DNA of 64,000 nt, from contig JANBPK010000873.1 in the NCBI GenBank assembly GCA_027579435.1, forward strand, positions 19,634 to 83,633. The letters run 5' to 3'. The first letter of the stretch is position 1, and the number at the start of each line of letters is the position of its first letter. Below the pieces are notes generated by a model. It worked only from the letters and a program-made list of their open reading frames with translations. It did not search any database and was not told the DNA's origin. Origin of the DNA: Candolleomyces eurysporus (taxonomy: Eukaryota; Basidiomycota; Agaricomycetes; Agaricales; Psathyrellaceae). The position numbers and the translations under genes are program-made. This document shows positions 23,652 to 34,951 of this stretch, piece by piece.

Positions 23652-25654
23652 GTGTGGCCTACCTGATTCCTGGCGACGAGGTTGCCTCACTCAATGAGAC
23701 GGAACCACCTTTGGCAGTCGAGGAAGAGCCTTGCTCCAGCCCCATCTCCTGCGATTCATCTGTTCCCGCCCCAGAAGCAGAAATTTCTCGGTACTATGAA
23801 GGCGTGGCCAGATTACGAAAGCGCGTGACCACCGAATCGTTCTCGTCCTCGTCCTCCGGACACCACCCATTTCGGAACGCNGAGTTCAGAAGCGTGGGCA
23901 ATGATTTGAATGTGGCACTTGAAGGGCCCCCACGCACTCTTGTCCTGTGCTTTGACGGGACCGCAGGTCAATTCGATAATGACGTATGTTTGCCTACCAT
24001 CCTTCATTGACTTCGTCTCCCTCCCCGATAGACTTCACGCTGACCAGGTCCTCCGTAGAACTCCAACGTTGTGAAGTTCTTTGGCCTGCTGAAGAAAGAT
24101 TCTAGAGAACAGTTGTGCTACTACGAAGCTGGTATCGGAACAAGGTTCAAACCTGGAATTGTGGGATCACTGCTTCACTGGTTCGCGGTCCTCATGGACT
24201 TGGCCATCGCCTGGTGAGTGCTCTAACCAATGCCAGTCTGGGGTAGTTTGGCTGATGCCCTTCGTGCCTGCAATAGGTACCTTGACGAACACGTCCTGAA
24301 TGGCTACCGCTTTATTATGCAGAACTACAGAGCTGGCGATAAGATATGTTTGTTGGGATTCTCGCGCGGGGCGTATACTGCTAGGTGGGTTCACACATTG
24401 TTGGACGACACCATTCTNACATTCTGTCTATATCCAGAGCCTTGGCTGGCATGCTCCACAAAGTAAGTCCCCCCCAATCATTGTCATTTGGGCTTTCCGC
24501 CGGCAACAACTTTGAAATGCCCTTCCGTGAACTCACCCTTCTCACTCATCTAGGTTGGTCTTCTCCCGCGAGATAACAATGAGCAAATGCCCTTTGCATA
24601 CAAGTTGTATAAACGAGAAGACAAAGCAGGGCTAGTTCTGTGCGAGGGCTTCAAGCGGACCTACTGTCAAGATGTCAAGGTCGAGTTTGTTGGGGTGTGG
24701 TATGTATATCATCGTTCAGCTGGTCGTTCTGTTCCATTGAGCTCTGATAATGTGCTTGCAGGGATACGGTAGCAAGCGTTGGAGTGATCGTGGGGCGAAC
24801 TTTACCATTTACAAACTCGAACAGCTCAATCAAGACGTTTAGGCATGCGTTATCTTTGGACGAGGTAAGAGATGACTGTGTTTCTTTTGTACTCTGATCC
24901 TGATTGGAGGATGTTGTGTTGACATTGTCTTTTTTTNGTGTATAGCACCGAGCCAGATTCAGGCCGAATCTTTACCATTATTTGACGCCGAATGATGTGC
25001 AGGCGACGCAAGCAACAGCCGAGGAAAAATTCAACGACAAAGGCAAGGCTACTACAATTCCCGTGCAAGTGCAAGGGCCGGACGTTTTGGAGGTCTGGTT
25101 CTGCGGTGGCCATTCAGGTGAGTAAGATCTCCGAGTCATTTCCCCGAGTTTTAGTGTCGAATTCAATTCAATATGGTACTGATGGACAACCGATATGGAG
25201 CGTAGATGTCGGAGGGGGGTCCGCTGACAACGAGACACCGCACAGTCTCTCGAACATTACCCTTCGTTGGATGGTACGTCAAGCTATAGCGGCTGGTACC
25301 GGCATCTTGTTCGACGGGGTTGCATTGGAGCGGTTGAACATTGATCCCTGCCCGGAGAGGACAAACAAGACAGAGAATTTGGATATGGTGGATGCGGTGC
25401 AGCCTATCTACGACCAGCTGAAGCTGAAGCCCTTGTGGTGGATTTTGGAGATTATGCCTTTGACTTATATGGGGCAGGATAAAGATGGGGTGTGGCACAA
25501 GATGTTTGGGTGGCATTTGGGCAGGGGAAGGAAGATTGAGGATAATCGTCCATGTTTCCATGAAACTGTGAGGATTCGGATGGTGGATTCCTCTTTGGGT
25601 TACAAGCCGCGAGTCATTTGGGAGGGAAAAGGAAATGAGGTCTATGTTCAGTAA
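23652..25654 (+). CDS. DUF2235 alpha/beta hydrolase, copy B, with N-terminal extension
   Basis: Paralogue of the 13477-15393 gene with the same exon pattern. Intact motifs: [25 protein letters not shown] with the nucleophile Ser, the Asp in GVWDTVASVG, and [16 protein letters not shown] with the His. It lacks the Ser/Lys-rich insert of copy A. Unlike copy A it has no Met just before the first motif: the frame stays open upstream through about 95 residues ([15 protein letters not shown], then an acidic Pro/Ser/Cys stretch) back to a splice acceptor at 23650-23651, which joins in frame to the orphan gene's last exon (PSWGG). It is therefore either the C-terminal half of a fusion or a gene whose own start I cannot see. 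The N at 23881 reads as a real base (GCN, Ala). Confidence 0.8.
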
Positions 25655-25692
25655 AATTTTGAAACCTTAGTATAACGCATAATCTATGTACC

Positions 25693-26750
25693 ATGGTGGA
25701 TGACCAGGGGTCGTTGGCAAATTATGTTGCAGTGGCGTTGACGTCGACGAAACCCAAGGATCCCTCGTTCTTCTCTGAATCGGCCCCGACGAGTCCTCAG
25801 CCTCCGAAACCCCATTCTGAGAGGCCGAACCCTACGCAACAGGCCCAGTGGACGAATGTCCTCCCGCCAGAGCTGTTGGAGGCATTCAAGGAGGAGGAGA
25901 TGTACTTGGCGGCGAATCAGGGTCAGATCGACCCCCAGAATCATCACCATCGGGTGAGCGGGTTCGTCCCTTCACCCATCATTCCCCCTGCACCCACTCT
26001 GCCCAGACATCTCGACAAACTCATTCTGAACATGAAGGTGAGCCCTGGACCTGCCCTTGCGGCGGTGGGCAATGTCGGGCCTGTCGGGAATGCGGCTTCN
26101 GTGGTGCAAAGTGGAAGTTCTGGATTGCCTAGCGGTGTCAGAAGCGGCCAGGGAGGAAGGTGTCTTCAAGGAGAGATCGGACTAGGGAAGAGAGAAGGGA
26201 AGAGAGGAGGAGGGTTAGGGAGAGAGGATATTCAGACGTCACTTCCTCATGAAGGATGTCTCCACCACCTCCACCACCTAGTGAAGTGGGGGAGATAGAT
26301 CCGGCATTAGATGTCGACCAGGGGTATCATGCACAGTCTCTGGCCTCGCCCCTTGCTCGAGGGTCCGCCAGTCTTGGTGGAGAGCCTGGGGCGGATGTCT
26401 GGAGTGGACCTCTGACCCCCAGTGCAAGTGAACCTCCATCGACTGCAGCGACGTCGGCTGTTACGACAGCCGCATCAGCCAATACACCTGCCATGCCTTC
26501 AATGCCTATCGCGCCATCGACTCCGGTCCCAAGTAGCTCAGGGGCGTCGGGTGTGGTGCCTTCAAGAACCCTGGCGATTGATACGATGAAAATGCCCCCG
26601 TTTCGGACGGACGATGGGTCGGTGTTGCCTGTGCCGAGCCATGTAGCGCTGCACCATTTGTGTACGAGTGCGATTAGGAATGGGGTGCTGGCTGTGGGGA
26701 ATACGGCGAGGTATAAGAAGAAAAAGTACCTGACTTTCATCATATTTACT
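25693..26750 (+). pseudogene. AMPK beta subunit, truncated duplicate
   Basis: Matches the last 60% of the 18148-19941 gene, starting inside the CBM48 domain at VDDQGSLANYVAVALTSTK. The myristoylated N-terminus, the disordered region and most of CBM48 are absent. Further breaks: a 2-base insertion near 26161 shifts the frame, a CGA to TGA change at 26250-26252 puts a stop before the proline run, and the ASC domain diverges after KKYLT at about 26735, where roughly 230 bases of copy A are missing including the last residues and stop. It follows the copy B hydrolase by 38 bases. Not expected to make a working subunit. Confidence 0.88.
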
Positions 26751-28560
26751 GCTTTTTTCATGATATCCTTTTTCTTCTCTGCCCTTTGTTTTACATTTTC
26801 CCGTTTTCAATCCACTCTATAGACGTTGATGCTGCTACCAACTGGTACTAGTACTGATCTCTCATGATAACGCCTTTTTTACACACGATATGCGACGGGT
26901 CGCTGGTGCCACCCTCTTTTCTCGGCTCTCCGCGTCTTCTACATTCCACTGTTGTTCCTGCTGCTTCTACCAATGGATTCTCTGCATCTCTTCTCCCTCT
27001 CTGTCTCGTTTTGTTTGTTGTAATTGTACTCCTACTGCCTTCTGGAAATGTAGCTTAGTGGATTGTTCCCCGTACCGTATTTTTTNAGAGTTGCAGCATG
27101 CATGCTACATTAGATGAAATTTCTTGGGTTGGAATCAGAATTGCGGGGCGGAGAAGGAGGGAGGGGATGGATAGGGGCGCTTGACCATTTTTGGGGTGAG
27201 TATGACATTCCCTCCCCAATACCACCACCATCACCACCACCGTCGTCGAAAAGTCAATGATATCCACTGTCAAATCCTCTCCAGCAGCTATTTAGAACTC
27301 TGGCTACCTTATTCCTGTCTCCCCGACAACGCGATAGGGCCGAAATAGTGTTCCACTGTTTCGAAGCAATCTCATTCTGGGTAGACGCTCCATCTGTTCG
27401 TTCTCGTGCTGTCTCTTGAGGATGCGCTTCTAGGCCAAGCCATCCAGTCGAGCGTTGTTTGTGAGTTCCTTCACTCTCTTCGCGTCGCTTCCTCGTCAAC
27501 TCCCAATGCTCCGTTCCAATCGATGGGCAGTTGGGAGCGTGACATGGTCTTGCCTCGCTGACCTTCACTTAGGACGTGTTTGATACCAATTTACGGACTC
27601 GTTCTGTTTCTTCACCTCCCTTTTCTAGTTGCTCTCTTCGCTCCAACGTAACTTTCGGTACTGCTGGCTGTACGGACCGCTGAATGACGTTTTCCACAAG
27701 TCCGCGTGGCGGAGCAACTCTTTTTTGGTGCAACTTGCTGGATCATCTTCGCGAAAGCGCGGAGGAGTGGGTGAAATATTGTACGTATGGGTCGCGAGGC
27801 GCTGCCAAGCAAAAAATTGGAAGGTTGACTTTGAAAATAACTGCGAAAGTATGCATTTGGTGGGTAAGCATTTTCCCGTCCCCGCATCCTTTGTTGCGAG
27901 GAACTGGATGGAGTTCCAGTTCGAGGCAGACGAGGTTAGGCCAATTGACAAGGGAGAGTTGGTAAGCGTTCAGTGGTCATTTGTGTATGCACCGGGAGTT
28001 GCTCTTTCCGGACCGTTCGAAGGTCTGCCATTTGATGTAGGAATGTTATTGTCCACGTTATTCTAGTCAATACGAACTGTGGATGAGATTGATGAGCTAG
28101 TAGCTGCGAGAAATCAATGCTTCAGAGAATCTCCACCTAGTTGGACAGACTGAAAAACGGAGGTCCCACTTGAAGCACAGACGAGCGATTGCAGCAAAGC
28201 AGCGTAACAGATCTTGGCAGACGACCGGAGTACGATATACCCTGATGTAATACCCGATTTAAAATGCCTTGGAACCGGCGTTCTGGGATGACTGCGAATT
28301 GCAGGATGCCAGCTAGGGTTTCAGGGGTTAGTTTCCACCAAGGGGAAAGGATCACTATCCGAATATCATCTTTTTTTCCTCTGAGGGACTTGTTTTGCGA
28401 TTGTACTTGATCATGAGACAGTCGCGCTTGGAGAACCGTGATTTTGCCTTGAGGCCGCTTCAACTCTATATTGATGTTGCGTAGCGTCTGTGAGTTTGAA
28501 GTATCAAACATTACAACTGCAAGTACTCAGCATTCGCCAGTGACCACACGTCATGGGTAA
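26751..28560 (+). repeat. non-coding tail of duplicated block B
   Basis: Counterpart of 19942-21640 (about 85-90% similar by eye where aligned). It begins directly in the middle of the copy A tail because about 230 bases are missing, carries about 600 extra bases (27290-27900) absent from copy A, and ends at the shared CACACGTCATGGGTAAGT near 28545-28562. No intact gene was recognised; the long open frame at 27629-28066 has no features I can name. Confidence 0.7.
28137..28511 (-). pseudogene. F-box-like remnant, block B
   Basis: The frame reads a helical leader (LRNINIELKRPQGKITVLQA) and an F-box-like core (SPWWKLTPETLAGILQFAVI), the layout found in agaricomycete F-box proteins, then stops after about 120 residues with no leucine-rich region. 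The same segment in block A is more broken. A remnant is the likeliest reading. Confidence 0.4.
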
Positions 28561-28741
28561 GTATTCTCTTTTTGGAACGGCCCAGTTCCCGAGGGTACTC
28601 TTGATTCTTCCCCTTGGTTCAGTTTATCTAGGTCGACCGGAAGCCTTCAGGCACGCGATCCGGTTGAAGCAGTGATAAACAAGTACAATTAACGCGACGT
28701 CACGTACATGGTACATACCTGTGTCTTCTCCAACAACCACC

Positions 28742-30468
28742 ATGTTTGGTCTCCTGTATTCTTTAACAGATGCTGGGAAACAAATGCTTTCAGGTCTCTT
28801 ATGGGTAGGCTCTCGAAGTCTTCAGATTAGTTTAGAACTAAGCTTGGCGTAGGCTGGGCCTCGTCCGCAGGGATTGCTCGCGCTTCCAACGGAGATTCTC
28901 CTGCTAATTATGAGGGAACTCGAATGGGATGATGTTATCCGTCTCCGAGCTGTAAGTTGCCACTTGTATGATCTAAATATCCCGCGCTGAATTGTGTGGC
29001 AGACATGCAAGACTCTGCGAGCGCCGACCCACTTGAAGGAGTTGTGGACGCATCTCTTTCGCCGACATCTAGACTCCGCGCTGCCTACCCCATTCATTCT
29101 TCCCAAGCCACTCTCAGAGTGCTCCTCGATTGACATTGAACGAATTGTCTGGAAATCACAGGCCAGCCTAAGCATTCCTCACCCATTACAGGTGGACAAG
29201 TCGCATTTGTTCAATATCCCGAACACTGAAATCACAAGACTGCGCCTGGTCCCAGGTGGTAGATGGCTGCTGGCAGGCTGTGAAGACGGTTCTGTCTGGT
29301 GGTTTGACCTAGATTCTTGTCTCTCTCCCGGAGCCAAATCTTCGGGTGCAGGAGGACCCAATTTACTATTGGCGTCGCCTTTACTAGGGAACGAGGCTTC
29401 CGAGAATGATGCTAATGTCATCTTTTCTATCGATTACACCTCCGAGAGTTCAGGCGCAAACATCAAAAGCCAGTTCCAGAACCTCGAGCATTTCAACCTT
29501 GCCGTCGCCGTGACCTACTTGTCCACCAACCTTGACTATTCCAAAAACTCCTTCCAGGTTTGGAGAGTGAATATAACTCCCAATAGATTGTCAGCTGGGA
29601 TCAAAGCCCACGAATGCCTTTCTTCCTTTTTCGAGGACACCAAATGTAGTATCGTGTCCATCTCTCTGTATGGTGTCGATCTGGCGTACTGCCTCGCATT
29701 ACCCCGCCATATCACTGTCATCGTAGACTGGCGCGTGGTCAACGGCAAACAAGCTGGTCTCGACCAGGGCTTTATGCGATGGTATCTTTGGCCAGCAGCT
29801 GGTAGGGTAAGACCGAATTTCATTCTTCACTGGTGGCAAACAAACAACTGATTTATCCTCTCTCTCAGCGAGTATTCCTCCTTCCAGGTGACCTGCTTCT
29901 GCTATTATCACCCACGGTGGAAAACGTTCGGCTCTGGAAGTGGCGAAAATCCGCGGCATATTCAGACCTATCACCATCGAGGGCTTGGAACCTCGAGCCA
30001 GAGGGTCCATTTTGGCAATATGAGCTACTTTGTTGGCCATGCAGCGTGGGCGACATCCTTCCTCCTGTTAAAGTCAATGGCAATCTCCAATGTGCCGTGC
30101 CGACTTCTGAACGTGGAGTGTTCCTACTGTCTGTCCCAGAAGAAAACCCCAATCTCTCCTCCATCACCTGCAGGCATGTTCTTACGGGAGATCTCAGTGA
30201 CCCAAAGGAGCGTTGCTCCCCATTCGGATTCCGTTACTGCCTTATTTTTGAAAGGAAGTCGGGTTGGACGCTTATGCCGTACCAAGAGGACCCGATTCCC
30301 GAAAGTATCACGATCGATTCACGCTACGCTAGAATCACGTCAAACAGTTCCAACTTGTCTGACATTGACAATCCACTACAAGTTGCCCTTGACCAATATA
30401 CACATTGGATCGTAGTATCTAACCGTAACAGGTTCTTTGTCGCGGATCTTACCCTTTCTTCGGCATAG
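28742..30468 (+). CDS. F-box protein with WD-like C-terminal part
   Basis: Four exons (28742-28804, 28871-28951, 29003-29806, 29869-30468) give 515 aa in frame. The F-box is near the N-terminus (LLALPTEILLLIMRELEWDD, then VIRLRATCKTLR) and would bind Skp1 in an SCF ubiquitin ligase. The rest looks like an irregular beta-propeller: one clear WD-like blade, GRWLLAGCEDGSVWWFDLDS, and weaker ones (VENVRLWKWR). The domain order and length fit the many agaricomycete F-box proteins with unknown targets. The short first exon is the least certain part. It converges with the orphan gene on the other strand. Confidence 0.75.
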
Positions 30469-30596
30469 CCTTCCTCCAAGCCACCATCAGCTTTTGTATG
30501 TTCTTAGGGTTAGTAGTTGCCTGTCCAGCGTAGTCAATATCCACACCAATTGAGGATGTATTAATGACGCACCCAGCCTGTAATGGCCTTGAGAAT

Positions 30597-32365
30597 TCAC
30601 TTGCTACGATCATCAAAGTCTTCCGGAATCTCAATGTCTCTGGGGTTTTCTGTGAGCCAGTTTACTGTGGCGGCATCATAGTGGTACCCCTCCTGGGTAA
30701 CTGAGGGTTTCCAAGTTATACCGAAGATCCATTTATGTCCATCCGTCAAGCACCAGGGAACAGCGCGTCGCTCCGTCCTCTGCAACCTGGTATTTCCGGT
30801 ACGTTGTCAGCAAAGATACACGGGAAATACTTTGGGGTTAATACATACACAGCTATGCTCTGTGCAATGACTTGTGGACTGTGCTTTTCTAGCTCCTCCA
30901 GTTTCGCAAGCAAATGCTTCGTCTCTATGATGCAAAGCAGGAACGCCAAGCCTTCGGGTTCCAACTCTTTGACTGCCTGTGTGACGTCATCCATAGTCTT
31001 CGCCTTCTTCAGCCCTAGAACGACGGTTAGAAATTTTGAAAGGAACTGAGGGTCATGATATACGTACTCAGTAAGCGCGCTTGCTTGAGAGAGGAAGAAA
31101 TAATAGCAAGATAGTCCAACCGCCCGATGAGGCGGGTGCCAGTTTTACTAAATACGATCAAATCTACATCGAAGGCAGAGCTTCCTTCCGTGTTGTTTGC
31201 CATGGACATCTCCTTGGAAGACTCATCGATTTGACGAGTATCCAACCTGACTTCGAACAGCATTGTGGTCCCACCTTCCTTATCCAAACTCTTCGCTTTC
31301 ACGATGCGTACGATAGATTTACCGAAATCGTCAGCGATACAACGAGACCAGGCTTCATACTAGTACACAACATATTGTCAGTAGAAATTTCACCGATATA
31401 TATTTGAGATGCGGGACAAACCTGGTTGCCGAGAGAGGTGAGGGTAGTCTTGACATTCTCGCCAAGAAGGAAACGTTCCTTTTCCTCCCATCTGGCATCG
31501 AAATTGTCCGAAGAAAGATGCTCGCTCTCGCCAAGCAGTTTGTCCGTGTGCTTATCGACTAATACCATTAAATCATGTCCAGGTGAAGCAGCCTTCACAC
31601 CCATGTCGTCTGAGTCTTTCTTTGTGACTTGAGAAAATTGAATAGTCTAATATTGGGTCGAATGAAGCATTGACACATGCAGAATCGGGCAGTTACATAC
31701 CTTGATTGTCGTCAGATTCGGTATCTTTTTCCGCAGCTCTCTGAGGGCTAGGATTGCCTCGATTCGGTCTGTGATTTCAACCTCGAAAAGATTAAATAGG
31801 TCACTACCCGGTTTGAGTTCCTGGATCGCCTCTTGATAGGCCTTGCGAATCTCTGGTGAAAGTTTGTTAGTCAGGCGTGTTTGCATTTGCCTCGGCTCAG
31901 CTTCCTTCCCTTTTGACAATGACTTTGCGTTGGTATTTCCCTGATACGAGTTTAGAAGACATGGAACCTGGTTAGAGTATTTTGCATCGGTACACTCACG
32001 TCGCTCACCTTGGCTCTCCTTGACACATTCTTACGAAGATTCTTGCTCGAGGTTGGTGCCACCGGAGGGTCTTCAGGCGTGGTAGAAAGCGACTTGGTGG
32101 GAACCTCGTCATCGAAAGTGTTAGCATCCTCAGGCTCGACGTCTGAGGCGGCTCTTCCAGAACGACCTCGACAGCAAGTATTTGGACATAGGGATTGCAG
32201 CATCCGGAGTTTGGTGAATTCGCTGTCGAGAACAATGCCCCCGTCATCAGAAATCTCCACGAGCGCATCGATTAGTATCGTATTCAAATTGCTCATGAGC
32301 GTTTTGACAAATTCGTGCACGGCCAGAGCAAGTGCAGTCCCACTCGAAGTCGATGGAGGCCCCAT
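30597..32365 (-). CDS. orphan protein, multi-exon
   Basis: I do not recognise the family. About six exons can be joined on the - strand. They read, in order: MGPPSTSSGTALALAVHEF and DALVEISDDGGIVLDSEF; a charged, low-complexity segment (about 32100) ending NLRKNVSRRAK; ARK/helical RKAYQEAIQELKPGSDLF and RIEAILALRELRKKIPNL; DLMVLVDKHTDKLLGESEHL; YEAWSRCIADDFGKSIVRIV; DVDLIVFSKTGTRLIGRLDY; DVTQAVKELEPEGLAFLL; and a last block WCLTDGHKWIFGITWKPS. The central helical and DLIVF-like segments suggest a soluble intracellular protein. The start ATG (32365-32363) follows an intron-like gap, so an earlier exon is possible; the 3' end could run to about 30450 through another exon. Confidence 0.55.
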
Positions 32366-33689
32366 ATCAGTGGGCAAGCTAGCAAAATATGAGTGGCAAT
32401 CAAACGAGTAAAGCAGAAGAAACAGTGACACTACCTTAGGGTGGGAGCTGGAATGCTATCGATCTGTTGGGAGTGAAGAGTCGGAGGGAGACAGCAAGGG
32501 AGCAGGAAAAGAGTGCAGGGGTGGATAACAGCACTCAACCACCTTTAATATTTCCGACGAGAATTCGCCAACCATCAGCGTGCCGGTGCGAGTTCCAATG
32601 CTCATCGATGAAAATTCATCTTAAGATGGCAGTTGGGATCCAATTGTGTGCGGCGATGTGCCACACGTTGCCTCGATCTGGAGAGCGCTGCTCGATTTTC
32701 ACGCAAGCCGTCGAGTGTTCTGATAGTCACAAGGTCCTTTTGTTCTCCTTGATCACATCCAAATCCAATCGCCAAGAAAAACACGGAAAACATGAGGGTA
32801 CTCGGGAACTTCAAGCTGGCGCTCGTACCTGCAGTCAGAATGACGGAAGAGAGTACAGTCGGCAGGTTGATGTCAACTCTCCAGTGGCACACACTGATAA
32901 AATGCATGCCGCCGAAACCTCATCGATTTGAATTTCCCGATGCCCTTTTTTTCTCCGCAGGTTCGTGCCTCAAGCTTTTCAACTCGGACTATAGCTTACG
33001 GTCGTGGTCAACCAACCTCAATAGGTGCTGGTTCCCCTCGCTCTTTTGAGAATGAAAATAAATCCAATTAGATATCATACAACTTCCCTAAGAATTGCTC
33101 CCGTGCTCGTACTCTCAGGGTTGTTGGGCTGCATCACCGTTTGGATTGCAAGGAGTAGTCATTGCATTGTGGCAAAGTACTTTGAAAAGGTAAGCACGAG
33201 TCAAAAGCGCCACCGTGTCAAAACTAGAGGGGTTATTCCGAAATCCTTGAAGGTTCTGTCACCCATTTGTCCTCGGCTGGAGCAACATCATTTAGACGCA
33301 AACCGTCTGTAACGTGGGTTAAGCGGTATTATCAGGATTGGCCCTCCTGTTCAAGCTTCATAAGCACAATCAGGACAAAATCAATTTCAAATTACTCATC
33401 GAGACGGATACTCGGACGCCATCCAGGTTTGGATGCAAATAACTTCGCTTGGTACTTTTATGAGATAGTTGACTAAGCAGCAAACAAGAGCTTTCTGAGC
33501 GGCAACATCCGGCATTTCGTTAGAGGCAATAACGCTTCCTATTTCGGGGCATGATATGTACAAAAATCTGTACAGAAACCGCCTCAGGGATCCAATGTTA
33601 CTGTGGTTTGTCAGTCTCCCGACTCGGAATTACCTGGGAAAAAGGGTTATCTTCTGTTTTCTATATTCATCTTTGAGACCAGGATTGGA
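32366..33689. other. intergenic
   Basis: Divergent promoter region between the orphan gene (-) and GST A (+). No coding frame, transposon or RNA gene was recognised. Confidence 0.4.
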
Positions 33690-33701
33690 GTATTTAAGAG
33701 C
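33690..33701 (+). promoter_or_regulatory. TATA-like element of GST A
   Basis: GTATTTAAGAGC ends 45 bases before the GST A start. The identical 12 bases precede GST D on the other strand (46025-46036), which supports a conserved core promoter in this gene family. Confidence 0.55.
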
Positions 33702-33746
33702 GACATACTTCACCACCGTTTACCATCCAAACACATTTGCGTCAGC

Positions 33747-34574
33747 ATGATCACCCTCTACGATTTCGCCGTCAATCCACCCAACAAAAGCATTTCGCCC
33801 TTTGCTTGGAGGGTCAGGTGCGACGTCTTCTTCAATTATTGTAATATTTTGACCCTGACCTATGACCCTCTAATGAATCTATACAGGCTTGCGCTCAACA
33901 TCAAGGGCATCAAACACCAGACCGAATGGCTCGATTATCCAAAAATCGAGGAGCAGTCCAAGAAGCTCGGGATTCCTCCAAGTGAGATAAAACCAGACGG
34001 AAAGCCGTTTTATAGTATCCCCGCAATCTACGATCCTTCAACCAACACTCGAATCTCTGACTCGCTCAAGATCATCGAGTACCTTGACAAGACCTACCCG
34101 GACACACCACAGATCATAACCCCCGGAACGAGCATCCTCAACGCCAGCTTTAGCTGGGCGATTGGAAAGTCTATTTTCACTCTCTATCCTCTCGTGGCTC
34201 CCCACATGATCTCCAATTCGACTGGAGAAACTTCATCCATCTTTCGGGCGAGGTTTGAAGGCAGGGTGAAAATGACGCTTGAAGAATTCGAGAATGACAA
34301 GGCACTACCTGCAAAAATTTGGGCAGAGAGTGAAGAAGCTTTCACGACTGCGAGCGCGTGGTTTAAGACCCCCGACGGTCAAGAGCGACTTCAGCCTTGG
34401 ATCATGGGTCAGGAAATCACGTTTGCCGACCTCATTGTTGGGGCGGCGTTGGCATGGGCTGTGTATAGTACTGGTGGAGAAGATGCTGAGGTATGGAAGA
34501 GGGTTGCAAGTTGGGACGATGGAAGGTGGAAAGCTTTCTGGGAGAAGATGAAGCCTTACGCAATCGTTTACTGA
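33747..34574 (+). CDS. glutathione S-transferase A (fungal GTE/FuA-like)
   Basis: Two exons, 33747-33817 (71 nt) and 33887-34574, code for 252 aa. Cytosolic GST that conjugates or reductively cleaves substrates with glutathione; the fungal group related to bacterial beta-etherases is the closest fit from memory. N-terminal thioredoxin-like domain: MITLYDFAVNPPNKSISPF with the Ser-Pro catalytic region, AWRVRLALNIKGIKHQTEW, YSIPAIYDPSTNTRISDSL (cis-Pro and Ser that bind glutathione) and IIEYLDKTYPDTP. The helical C-terminal domain has PWIMGQEITFADLIVGAAL. It stands apart from the others: 7 kb from the main cluster and on the other strand. Confidence 0.92.
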   Translation: MITLYDFAVNPPNKSISPFAWRVRCDVFFNYCNILTLTYDPLMNLYRLALNIKGIKHQTEWLDYPKIEEQSKKLGIPPSEIKPDGKPFYSIPAIYDPSTNTRISDSLKIIEYLDKTYPDTPQIITPGTSILNASFSWAIGKSIFTLYPLVAPHMISNSTGETSSIFRARFEGRVKMTLEEFENDKALPAKIWAESEEAFTTASAWFKTPDGQERLQPWIMGQEITFADLIVGAALAWAVYSTGGEDAEVWKRVASWDDGRWKAFWEKMKPYAIVY

Positions 34575-34951
34575 GCTTGTAATATCCCTTAGAATTGCGC
34601 TTCTCTTTAGTTCTTGGTTTCAATGGGTTTCAATGAATTAGGACTCAATGTAAAGCTTTCTTATATAGCTATGTACATCGCCTATTGTCCTCACGAGAGA
34701 CTTTTGAGTGATCTCCCTACGATCAACGCTATTGTCTCTTGAGCCACGACATAAGGCCAGTGTTGATGGTGGATGCTGGCTGTGCCCGTGCCATCATTGA
34801 GGATCACCATGAACGCCAGTGGACTTGGTTGGGCCCTGTTTATCACTACGGAGCACTTCACAGTGATCGGTATGATTCGAAACCGAACACGCTTTCCATC
34901 CCCAAATCATTCTCTACTCTATCCTAACACTCAGGTTTAGAAGAAGCCACC

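Noticed and set aside
25848..26132. Separate gene starting MDECPPARAV
   Set aside because: Out-of-frame reading of the AMPK-beta pseudogene; the frame of copy A explains the sequence.
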